A DNA stretch of 6,633 nt from Eggerthellaceae bacterium (GCA_900754495.1 CAAEDC010000140.1:1-6633); one strand, 5' to 3'. Positions 1-5,311 are shown, counted from the first letter of the stretch. Notes: generated by a model from the sequence alone, not told the origin. Translations and numbers: made by a program.

Positions 1-333
1 AAGGCCTTCCACGAGAAGTGGGGCTGGATGGTGTACTGGGTGGGCGGCAGGCAGTTCGCCTGCGAGTTCGCAGCGTCGCCGGACGTGAAAGCGCCCTACG
101 CGGGGCGGCACCTGCTGTCGCTCAAGTGCGACCCCGACCGCATCCTCGAGCTGCGCGCCGAGTGCCCCGACGCGATCCTGCCCGGCTACTACTCCGACGG
201 GCGCACGTGGATCTCGGTCGATCTCGACGCCGACCTTCCCGAGGGCCTCGTGCTCGGCCTCTGCGACATGAGCTACGGACTCGTCTTCTCCAAGCTGCCG
301 AAGCGCGTTCAGCGGGAGGTCGCCGGGAGATAG
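1..333 (+). CDS. MmcQ/YjbR-family (DUF419-type) protein, 5' end missing
   Basis: The open frame runs from base 1 to a TAG at 331-333, giving 110 residues; the start lies outside the window. The family hallmarks are visible: LSLKCDPDRILELR, then PGYYSDGRTW, then LCDMSYGLVFSKLPKR. Proteins of this family are small (about 115-120 aa) with a CyaY-like, possibly DNA-binding fold; their cellular role is poorly known. The first residue aligns with Lys18 of the second copy at 4865-5311, so only about 17 residues are missing. By hand count 92 of the 110 residues are identical to that copy. This copy stops at AGR, whereas the other continues for about 21 more residues. The family call is firm; any function is not. 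Confidence 0.88.
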   Translation, partial: KAFHEKWGWMVYWVGGRQFACEFAASPDVKAPYAGRHLLSLKCDPDRILELRAECPDAILPGYYSDGRTWISVDLDADLPEGLVLGLCDMSYGLVFSKLPKRVQREVAGR

Positions 334-441
334 GCAGCCGGGAGCACGTGTCGCCGCACCCTTGCCTTATGTTGTCTCGGGTTGACGGATTGCCAACCGT
401 CGTTGGTGGCGTCTGAGCCGCCCTCGCGGTTCCATGGTCGT

Positions 442-456
442 GCGCCGATGCGGCGC
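442..456. promoter_or_regulatory. Perfect inverted repeat upstream of the XRE gene, possible operator
   Basis: GCGCCG and CGGCGC flank a 3-base spacer (ATG), forming a perfect 6-bp dyad that ends 29 bases before the start codon at 486. XRE regulators bind dyads of this kind as dimers and often control their own genes, so an autoregulatory operator is plausible. It could equally fold as a short RNA hairpin in the leader. In GC-rich DNA a 6-bp dyad can also arise by chance. No convincing -35/-10 pair was found in 334-485; TATGTT at 368-373 is the best -10 candidate and has no matching -35. Confidence 0.35.
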
Positions 457-485
457 GGTTTGGCAATCGACTGAAAGGAACCGCC

Positions 486-872
486 ATGAACTTCAACGAC
501 AGGCTCGCCGACCTCAGGAGGAGGAAGGGGCTTTCCCAGGAACAGCTCGGCTACGAGCTCGGGGTGTCGAGGCAGACGGTGTCGAAATGGGAGCTGGGGC
601 AGTCCTACCCCGACTTCCAGAAGCTCGTCCTCCTGTCCGACTACTACGAGATGAGCCTCGACGAGCTCGTGAAGGGCGTCGACGTGGGCGACGTGCGCGC
701 CCTCAACGAGTCCGAGAAGCAGATCTCCTCGATCTACTCGGACGTGGAGGGGGTGAAGGGCACGGCGCGGAAGGCGTGGAGGGCGTTTTTGGTCGTCGGC
801 TGCGTCGTCCTGGCGTTCTTCGCCGCGATCGTGGCCTACGGGGTGATCAGCGGCGGCCTCTTCGTGAGGTAG
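486..872 (+). CDS. XRE-family HTH regulator with one C-terminal membrane helix
   Basis: This 128-residue protein has a Cro/CI-type helix-turn-helix at about residues 5-60 (LRRRKGLSQEQLGYELGVSR, then QTVSKWELGQSYPD), a typical XRE DNA-binding domain. A charged linker (about 65-97) leads to one hydrophobic helix at about 99-123 (AFLVVGCVVLAFFAAIVAYG), so the regulator is probably anchored to the membrane with its HTH in the cytoplasm. The start is supported by AAAGGA at 474-479, six bases before ATG. Small XRE proteins with C-terminal membrane segments often sit beside transporter genes; here an ABC-2 permease gene converges on it from the minus strand. Likely targets are its own promoter or the neighbouring transporter genes (inference). 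The dyad at 442-456 is a candidate binding site. Confidence 0.9.
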   Translation: MNFNDRLADLRRRKGLSQEQLGYELGVSRQTVSKWELGQSYPDFQKLVLLSDYYEMSLDELVKGVDVGDVRALNESEKQISSIYSDVEGVKGTARKAWRAFLVVGCVVLAFFAAIVAYGVISGGLFVR

Positions 873-916
873 AGGCATCCGGATCATGCGGCGGGAAAGG
901 GCGGCTCCGGTCGCCT

Positions 917-934
917 GGGGCTTGAGGGAGCCCC
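917..934. terminator. Hairpin between convergent genes, possible bidirectional terminator
   Basis: GGGGCT and AGCCCC form a perfect 6-bp stem with a 6-base loop. It lies 44 bases past the XRE stop and 27 bases past the stop of the minus-strand permease, where a two-way terminator would be expected. There is no T-run on either side, so intrinsic termination is uncertain. A second short palindrome, CCCGCATGCGGG, follows at 944-955. Confidence 0.3.
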
Positions 935-961
935 GCTCCGGCTCCCGCATGCGGGTGGACG

Positions 962-1699
962 CTACCGGGTCCGGCCCACCATGGCGGCGACCCGCCCCGC
1001 GTAGCGGCGGTGCGCCCATGCGGCGAACGCTGCCCCTGCAGCGATCCACGCGGCGCAAAGCGCAGCCGCGGCGGCGGGAGGCAGGAGCGCCGGGGCGCCG
1101 GCCATCATGCAGGACGCCTCGGCGGCGAAGCCCGTGGGAAGCGCGCAGGCCACAGGGCGCAGCGCCTCCGACATGGTCCCCAGAAGCGGCGCCACGGAGC
1201 AGGCGACGATGGGCACCGCGAACACGCTGCTCTTCATCTGGTCGTCGGCGAGCAGGCCGAACCCCAGGCTCATGAGGAGGATGGGAAGCGATGCCGGGAC
1301 CGAAAGCGCCAGGAGCGCGGCGGTCTTCCCTGCGGGGTAGCCCAGCACGAGGCACGCGACGAGGACGGCGACGAGCGTCCACGCGAGCGAGGCGGCGAGC
1401 TTCCCAGCCGCCGCCTGAGCGGTGGTGACGCCCGCCTGGGCGAGGGTCGCGGGGACGCCCTTCTCGAACTCCTCGGACATGACGTAGAGCAGGCCGACGG
1501 AGCCCGTGTATGCGGGCGCGATGGCGATGGCGACGGTCATGAGGAACGCCTCCGCCCTCGCGTCCCCGAGCCAGTCCGTCCCGACGACCGACGAGAACAC
1601 GAAGGCGAGCAGCGCGCAGGTCGCCAGCATCGCGAGCATGACGGGGTTGCGCGCTCCGTCGAGCGCGTCGTGCACCGCCACCGCCGCTATGTTCCTCAT
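962..1699 (-). CDS. ABC-2 type transporter permease (no cognate ATPase beside it)
   Basis: This 245-residue hydrophobic protein has about six membrane segments (roughly 19-38, 52-74, 102-120, 127-150, 158-174, 207-228). The cytoplasmic motif SEEFEKGVPATL (about 75-86) resembles the EExEKgTL coupling segment of ABC-2 permeases. It is a paralogue of the permease at 4038-4799: compare ADDQMKSSVFAVPI with SRDQMTAGVYSVPV, and a shared LPTG. The start chosen is ATG at 1697-1699, because GGGAGA (minus strand, 1712-1707) lies seven bases upstream; an in-frame ATG at 1714 would sit on this binding site and lacks one of its own. It is transcribed divergently from the LytTR regulator. With no adjacent ATPase it may use the one at 3184-4035 or be an orphan; the substrate is unknown. 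Confidence 0.85.
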   Translation of the reverse strand: MRNIAAVAVHDALDGARNPVMLAMLATCALLAFVFSSVVGTDWLGDARAEAFLMTVAIAIAPAYTGSVGLLYVMSEEFEKGVPATLAQAGVTTAQAAAGKLAASLAWTLVAVLVACLVLGYPAGKTAALLALSVPASLPILLMSLGFGLLADDQMKSSVFAVPIVACSVAPLLGTMSEALRPVACALPTGFAAEASCMMAGAPALLPPAAAAALCAAWIAAGAAFAAWAHRRYAGRVAAMVGRTR

Positions 1700-1723
1700 C
1701 GCGTTCTCTCCCATAGTCCGACC

Positions 1724-1729
1724 ATGATA
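1724..1729 (-). promoter_or_regulatory. Candidate -10 box (TATCAT) of the minus-strand permease
   Basis: On the minus strand this reads TATCAT, a 5/6 match to TATAAT. It would start transcription near 1717, just ahead of the GGGAGA ribosome binding site (1712-1707) and the ATG at 1699. No -35 match lies 17 bases upstream (CCCGCG). This position also argues against the ATG at 1714 as the start. Confidence 0.4.
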
Positions 1730-1769
1730 CCCGATGGCACGCCCTGCGCGGGCGGGCGCGCCGCTCGGA

Positions 1770-1775
1770 TATAAT
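1770..1775 (+). promoter_or_regulatory. Candidate -10 box (TATAAT) of the LytTR regulator gene
   Basis: A perfect TATAAT stands out in very GC-rich surroundings. Transcription would start near 1782, giving a leader of about 29 bases that holds the GGAGGG binding site at 1801-1806. The -35 window (1747-1752, CGCGGG) has no TTGACA likeness, so an activator or another sigma factor may be needed. The palindrome GGCGCGCC lies in the spacer at 1755-1762. Confidence 0.5.
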
Positions 1776-1810
1776 GGTGCGGCTTGGCGGACGGATCACG
1801 GGAGGGACGC

Positions 1811-2728
1811 GTGGCGGACTACAACAGCATCGAGGAGCTGCTCGAAGGCGAGCGCGGCGAGAGCGTGCACGTCGAGTGCGGGCGCGACGCCGTGGACCGC
1901 GCGGTGCGCTACGTCCACCGCGCGTACGCAGGCCGCCGCTGCGCGTTCTACGTGGAGACCGACAAGGGCTTCGACCGCGACACGGTGCGCTCCTACCTGC
2001 GCTTCTTCGCGCGCGTCGCCGGCGGCTCCGTCGCGGCGGAGGAGGCGATCGCGCACTTCGGGCTCAAGGGCGTGGCGAGGACGCCCGTCAAGAAGCTCTC
2101 GCCCGAGCGGCGCGCGCTCATGAACTTCGCGCGCATGAGCCTGTTCGAGCCCGAGGTCGTGTTCTGCGAGCGACCGCTGGGCGACATCACGTCCGATGCG
2201 CGCGGCCTCGTGCAGACGTGGCTCGGCCAGGTGGTCGAGTCGGGCGGCGTCGTCATCACGGCGGGCGAGCCGCTGCGCGAGGCGCTGCTCATGCCGGGCA
2301 CGGCGTTCTACGAGGAGGACGGCCGCTTCTATCGGGCGCAGACCGACGACGGGGAGGAGGATCCCGCCGAATACGCCGGCGACGAGGTGCGCGTGTTCAA
2401 GGTGCCCGCGAAGTCCGGCGACGCGACGCTGCTTTTCGATCCGCGCGAGGTCGACTTCGTCGAAAGCGCGAACCGCGCGAACTTCGTCTCCGTGCGCGGC
2501 GAGCTCTACCCCGTGCAGATGACGCTCGACGAACTCGAGTCCGAGCTCGAGCGCTATGGGTTCTTCCGCTGCCATCGCTCCTACATCGTGAACGTCCAGA
2601 AGGTGGCAAAGGTGGAGCGCTTCACCCGCAACAGCTTCAACCTCACGCTCGCCGACGCCGCGCGCACCTCGATCCCGCTTGCGAAGGGCCGCGCCGACGA
2701 GATGCGCGAGCGCTACGGCTGGAAGTAG
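1811..2728 (+). CDS. LytTR-family regulator with a degenerate ABC-ATPase-like N-terminal domain
   Basis: The 305-residue protein ends in a LytTR DNA-binding domain (about 196-303), with VDFVESANRANFVSVRG and the hallmark FFRCHRSYIVNVQKV at 251-265. The N-terminal part (about 1-160) resembles an ABC ATPase that has lost its catalytic residues: there is no Walker A; KLSPERRALMNFAR (95-108) sits where the signature helix would be, and PEVVFCERPLGDIT (114-127) where Walker B and the D-loop would be. ABC-like/LytTR fusions are known in Gram-positives, usually next to ABC exporters, and are thought to be transcription regulators. Start: GTG at 1811 with GGAGGG at 1801-1806; a TTG at 1784 lies at the predicted transcript start and is rejected. 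Direct repeats at 2740-2773 are a candidate target. The input signal is unknown; the N-terminal domain may sense or bind the transporter (inference). Confidence 0.88.
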   Translation: MADYNSIEELLEGERGESVHVECGRDAVDRAVRYVHRAYAGRRCAFYVETDKGFDRDTVRSYLRFFARVAGGSVAAEEAIAHFGLKGVARTPVKKLSPERRALMNFARMSLFEPEVVFCERPLGDITSDARGLVQTWLGQVVESGGVVITAGEPLREALLMPGTAFYEEDGRFYRAQTDDGEEDPAEYAGDEVRVFKVPAKSGDATLLFDPREVDFVESANRANFVSVRGELYPVQMTLDELESELERYGFFRCHRSYIVNVQKVAKVERFTRNSFNLTLADAARTSIPLAKGRADEMRERYGWK

Positions 2729-2739
2729 GCGGCGTCTGC

Positions 2740-2773
2740 ATGCTCCTCTCGTGCCCCGCTATGCTCCTGTCGT
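2740..2773 (+). promoter_or_regulatory. Pair of 13-bp direct repeats with 21-bp period, candidate LytTR operator
   Basis: ATGCTCCTCTCGT (2740-2752) and ATGCTCCTGTCGT (2761-2773) match at 12 of 13 positions and start 21 bases apart, which puts both on the same face of the helix. LytTR proteins such as AgrA bind two direct repeats of about 9 bp separated by 12-13 bp, a period of 21-22 bp. The pair lies just past a LytTR gene and ahead of an exporter operon, where an operator would be expected. The sequence does not resemble the usual LytTR consensus (ACAGTTNAG-like), so the call rests on geometry and position. A weak promoter candidate downstream is TTGTGG (2805-2810), a 17-base spacer, then CATCAT (2828-2833). 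Confidence 0.45.
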
Positions 2774-2889
2774 AGCGACGCGCGCTCCCGTCAGGCGAAA
2801 CGCGTTGTGGGGTGCGCGCTGCTCGGCCATCATGCTTTCCGTCAGCACATCCGCCCGGCGCTCGTCGGGCGACGCGAAAGGACGGACCC

Positions 2890-3054
2890 ATGATCGCCGT
2901 AAGCCAGCTTGCCATCCTCGTTTCCGCTGTCGCGCTCATCAGCATCGTGAGCATGATGCTCTTTCTGCGCGGCGAGGCAACCCGAAAGCGCGTCGCAGAG
3001 CTTGAACGGCGGATGGGCGAGCTTGACGCTTCGGAAGGGGGTTTCTCGCTATGA
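2890..3054 (+). CDS. 54-aa small membrane protein, first gene of the exporter operon
   Basis: ATG at 2890 follows AAAGGA (2877-2882) by seven bases and opens a 54-residue frame. An in-frame ATG at 2812 gives a longer frame but has no binding site. Residues about 4-26 form one hydrophobic segment (ISIVSMMLFL and before), followed by a charged helix with likely coiled-coil character (EATRKRVAELERRMGELD, 29-46). This suggests a single-pass membrane protein with a short cytoplasmic tail able to self-associate. Its stop overlaps the next start as ATGA (3051-3054), so the two are probably translationally coupled. I do not recognise a family. Possible roles are a small accessory subunit of the ABC exporter or a signalling or regulatory peptide; nothing in the sequence decides between them. 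Confidence 0.75.
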   Translation: MIAVSQLAILVSAVALISIVSMMLFLRGEATRKRVAELERRMGELDASEGGFSL

Positions 3055-3200
3055 GCATCGTTGTCGACGCGCTGAGCGATATCATCCTGACCATCGCCGA
3101 CATGCTTTTCGCACGGAAGACGGACAAGCGCTCGAATGGCAAGCGCGAGAACGGAAAGCGCGAGGACGGAAAGGAGGGCTGCCATGGCGTTGGGAAGTAA
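3051..3200 (+). CDS. 49-aa small protein with amphipathic N-terminus and Lys-rich repeat tail
   Basis: ATG at 3051 overlaps the previous stop (ATGA) and follows GGAAGGGGG (3033-3041) by nine bases. The 49 residues split in two: a hydrophobic or amphipathic stretch with regularly spaced acidic residues (MSIVVDALSDIILTIADMLF, 1-20), and a very polar, basic tail built from the five-residue repeat KRxNG/KRENG/KREDG (26-40), ending in KEGCHGVGK. The frame ends at TAA 3198-3200, overlapping the ATPase gene by 17 bases, so the order of small gene, small gene, ATPase, permease is tightly coupled. No family is recognised. It could be a membrane-associated accessory peptide or an exported peptide. Support for real coding: binding site, ATGA overlap and phased repeats; against: short length and no known homologue. 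Confidence 0.65.
   Translation: MSIVVDALSDIILTIADMLFARKTDKRSNGKRENGKREDGKEGCHGVGK
3126..3170 (+). repeat. 15-bp tandem repeat, three units, in-frame
   Basis: Three 15-base units start at 3126, 3141 and 3156, each reading roughly AAGCGCGAGAACGGA and encoding K-R-(S/E)-(N/D)-G. A fourth, partial unit (AAGGAGGGC, 3171-3179) contains the perfect Shine-Dalgarno AAGGAGG used by the ATPase gene. Units two and three differ at one position, so the repeat probably arose or was homogenised recently. Confidence 0.8.
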
Positions 3201-4035
3201 CGTTCTCTCGATGGAGGACGTAAGCCTCTCCTTCGGGGAGAAGCGCGTGCTCGACGGACTGTCGTTCTCCGTCGCGCGCGGCGAGTGCTTCGGTTTTTTG
3301 GGGCCGTCGGGTGCGGGTAAGACCACGACCATCAAGCTGCTCACGCGCCAGCTCGTGAAGGACGCCGGGCGCATCGTGCTTTTCGGTCGCCCCATCGAAA
3401 ACGCATCGGATGCCGACTACGAGCGCATCGGGATCCTTTCGGACACGAGCGCGCTCTACGAGCGCATGAGCATCGAGGACAACCTCAAGCTCTACGCGAA
3501 GATCCGCGGGCGCGGCGAGGGCGATATCGCCCGTTTGCTCGAGCGTATGGATCTGAGCCGGGACCGCAAAACGCTCGTCAAGAACTGCTCGAAGGGCATG
3601 CGGCAGCGCGCAGCGCTTCTGGCGGCGCTCATCCACTCGCCAGAGCTTCTCTTCCTTGACGAACCTACGAGCGGGCTCGACCCGGCGGCGCGCGCCGAGG
3701 TGCACCGCATGCTCGCGGAGCTGAGATCCGCCGGCACGACGGTCTTCCTCACCACGCACGACATGGCCGAGGCGGACTCCGTGTGCGACCGCATCGCCAT
3801 CCTCGACGAGGGCCGCATCGTGGCGGAGGGCGCGCCGCAATCGCTTAAGCTGCGGTATGCGCGCAACCGCGTGGTCGTCGTCACCCGCACGCGCGGCGTG
3901 GTCGAGACGGCGAAGGACGCCTCCGCAGCCGACGGGCTGCGCGACCTCTTCGCCGCGGGCGAGGTGCTCTCCATCCATTCTGACGAGCCGAACCTCGAGG
4001 AAGTGTTCCTCGAGCTGACCGGAAGGGAGTTCTAG
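3184..4035 (+). CDS. ABC transporter ATP-binding protein (ABC-2 exporter type)
   Basis: This 283-residue nucleotide-binding subunit would power the permease encoded two bases downstream. Walker A is GPSGAGKTT (40-48), the signature is a variant CSKGMRQR (135-142), Walker B is LLFLDEP (155-161), the D-loop is SGLD (163-166) and the H-loop is TTHDM (190-194). Where the Q-loop glutamine is expected (about 84-90) the sequence is ILSDTSALYERM, without a glutamine; this is seen in some exporter ATPases of this type. The start at 3184 has AAGGAGG at 3171-3177; an upstream in-frame ATG at 3136 lies inside the repeat of the 49-aa gene and lacks a site. The tail (EEVFLELTGREF) is typical of ABC-2 exporter ATPases. 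The substrate is unknown; peptides or antimicrobials are common for such systems. Confidence 0.95.
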   Translation: MALGSNVLSMEDVSLSFGEKRVLDGLSFSVARGECFGFLGPSGAGKTTTIKLLTRQLVKDAGRIVLFGRPIENASDADYERIGILSDTSALYERMSIEDNLKLYAKIRGRGEGDIARLLERMDLSRDRKTLVKNCSKGMRQRAALLAALIHSPELLFLDEPTSGLDPAARAEVHRMLAELRSAGTTVFLTTHDMAEADSVCDRIAILDEGRIVAEGAPQSLKLRYARNRVVVVTRTRGVVETAKDASAADGLRDLFAAGEVLSIHSDEPNLEEVFLELTGREF

Positions 4036-4037
4036 AG

Positions 4038-4799
4038 ATGAACGCCGCTATGAGGAAGACGGGGGCGCTCCTCGCCAAGGACTTCGCCGACCTGTTCAAG
4101 AACCCGACCCTGCTCGTCGTGTGCCTGCTGCCCATCGCGTTCATGGCGCTCTACTCGTTCATGATCGGCGACGCCGCCGGCGGCTCCGACCTCACCGCCG
4201 AGCAGCAGGAGGCGGTCGGTCCCGTCATCGGCCAGTTCATGCTCGGGTCGGCGCTCTGCATGACCGTCGGCATGGTGTGCACGATGACCGTGCTCTACGG
4301 CATCGCCGAGGAGAAGGAGAAGCGCACGCTGCGCACGCTCATGCTCGCCAACGTGGGCGCCTCCCAGGTCGTCGCCTCGAAGGCCGTCGTGGCGCTCGTG
4401 GCCTCCACCGTCGTGAACGCCGTGTGCTTCTTCGTTGCAGGCGGGGAAGCGGGCATGCTCGGCGCGTACCTGGCGCTCGGCGTCGTGGGGTCGCTTCCCG
4501 TCATCCTGTTCTCGCTCGTGCTCGGCCTCGCGTCGCGCGACCAGATGACCGCGGGCGTCTACAGCGTGCCGGTGCTGCTCGTGGCGCTCGTCCCCATGTT
4601 CGGCATGGCGAACGAGACGATCGAGAAGGCGTCGCACTGGCTGCCCACGGGCGGCGTGTACGACCTGATCGGGCTCGCGATGGACGGCCGCCTGCTCTCG
4701 CAGGACGCGCTCGCGCCCCTCGGCGTGACGCTGGCGTGGATCGTCGTCGGCGCTGTCGTGTTCGCCGCCCTTTTCAAAAGGCTCTCGCGCGACAACTAG
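4038..4799 (+). CDS. ABC-2 type transporter permease
   Basis: The 253-residue integral membrane protein has about six helices (roughly 24-44, 67-88, 113-134, 140-164, 172-190, 228-246). A cytoplasmic segment EEKEKRTLRTLMLANV (91-106) corresponds to the conserved region that contacts the ATPase in ABC-2 permeases. The loop between helices one and two (about 45-65) is acidic and Gln/Glu-rich. ATG at 4038 lies two bases past the ATPase stop, with GGAAGGGA at 4021-4028; the genes are almost certainly co-translated. It is a paralogue of the minus-strand permease at 962-1699 along its whole length. With the ATPase it would form a homodimeric exporter, or a mixed one with the paralogue (inference). 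Confidence 0.92.
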   Translation: MNAAMRKTGALLAKDFADLFKNPTLLVVCLLPIAFMALYSFMIGDAAGGSDLTAEQQEAVGPVIGQFMLGSALCMTVGMVCTMTVLYGIAEEKEKRTLRTLMLANVGASQVVASKAVVALVASTVVNAVCFFVAGGEAGMLGAYLALGVVGSLPVILFSLVLGLASRDQMTAGVYSVPVLLVALVPMFGMANETIEKASHWLPTGGVYDLIGLAMDGRLLSQDALAPLGVTLAWIVVGAVVFAALFKRLSRDN

Positions 4800-4864
4800 G
4801 CGGCGAGGCATCCGCCCTCCAGCCGCGCGCGGACTCGTCGTGTCGAACGGAAAGTGAGGCCGCC

Positions 4865-5311
4865 ATGGACTTTCAGGCCATAGACGCCCGTCTGCTCTCG
4901 CGTTCCGGCGCCACGAAGGCTTTCCACGAGAAATGGGGCTGGATGGTCTACTGGGTGGGCGGCAGGCAGTTCGCCTGCGAGCTCACGGCCTCGCCCGAGG
5001 CGAAGCCGCCCCACGCGGGGCGCCGCCTGCTGTCGCTCAAGTGCGACCCCGACCGCATCCTGGAGCTGCGCGCCGAGTACCCGGAGGCGGTGCTACCCGG
5101 CTACTATTCCGACGGGCGCACGTGGGTCTCGGTCGACCTGGGCGCCGACCTGCCCGAGGTGCTCGTGCTCGGCCTCTGCGACATGAGCTACGACCTTGTC
5201 TTCGCCAAGCTGCCCAGGCGCGTGCAGCGCGAGATCGCCGGCGAGCAGCCGCGCGGCAATCCGCTGGCCGACGGGCGCGCCGTCCTGAAGCGGGTGAGCC
5301 CTCGGGCATAG
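4865..5311 (+). CDS. MmcQ/YjbR-family (DUF419-type) protein, complete copy
   Basis: A complete 148-residue protein starts at ATG 4865, with a weak site GTGAGG at 4854-4859. Family motifs: GGRQFACEL (32-40), LSLKCDPDRILELRAEYPE (56-74), LPGYYSDGRTWVSVDL (77-92) and LCDMSYDLVFAKLPRR (104-119). Typical members are about 115-120 aa; the extra length is a short N-terminus and a polar C-terminal extension (about 127-148) absent from the first copy. It begins 65 bases after the permease stop, so read-through from the exporter operon is possible, although a link in function is not shown. Family members are cytoplasmic with a CyaY-like fold and a suggested DNA-binding role. The near-identical partial copy at 1-333 points to a fairly recent duplication. 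Confidence 0.92.
   Translation: MDFQAIDARLLSRSGATKAFHEKWGWMVYWVGGRQFACELTASPEAKPPHAGRRLLSLKCDPDRILELRAEYPEAVLPGYYSDGRTWVSVDLGADLPEVLVLGLCDMSYDLVFAKLPRRVQREIAGEQPRGNPLADGRAVLKRVSPRA

Noticed and set aside
382..387. TTGACG as a -35 box for the XRE gene
   Set aside because: No -10-like hexamer is found 16-18 bases downstream.
376..401. Two overlapping 5-bp hairpins (GGTTG/CAACC and GACGG/CCGTC) in the leader before the XRE gene, considered as a riboswitch or terminator
   Set aside because: The stems are short, mutually exclusive and without a T-run or any recognisable riboswitch core.
1700..1714. ATG at 1714 (minus strand) as start of the first permease
   Set aside because: It overlaps the GGGAGA that serves the ATG at 1699, and is at about the predicted transcript start.
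309..1799. Long minus-strand open frame of 496 codons
   Set aside because: Its translation is Arg/Gly/Ala-rich low-complexity sequence with no motif; it is antisense to the XRE gene and out of frame with the permease, a common artefact of GC-rich codon usage.
1784..1810. TTG start at 1784 giving nine extra residues on the LytTR regulator
   Set aside because: It lies about two bases past the predicted transcript start and has no ribosome binding site, whereas GTG at 1811 has GGAGGG five bases upstream.
3136..3183. Upstream ATG at 3136 as start of the ABC ATPase
   Set aside because: It would translate the tandem repeat in another frame, has no ribosome binding site, and the ATG at 3184 has a perfect AAGGAGG.
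3082..3978. Long minus-strand open frame opposite the ABC ATPase
   Set aside because: It is rich in His, Arg and Ala without any motif and mirrors the ATPase, which has all its expected motifs.
4799..4816. GGCGG...CCGCC hairpin right after the second permease as a terminator
   Set aside because: Only a 5-bp stem with an 8-base loop, overlapping the stop codon and without a T-run; such matches are common in GC-rich DNA.
4121..5311. Long plus-strand frame running through the permease into the second MmcQ/YjbR gene, as a fusion
   Set aside because: The part before 4865 is an out-of-frame shadow of the permease; only the in-frame end is the real MmcQ/YjbR gene.
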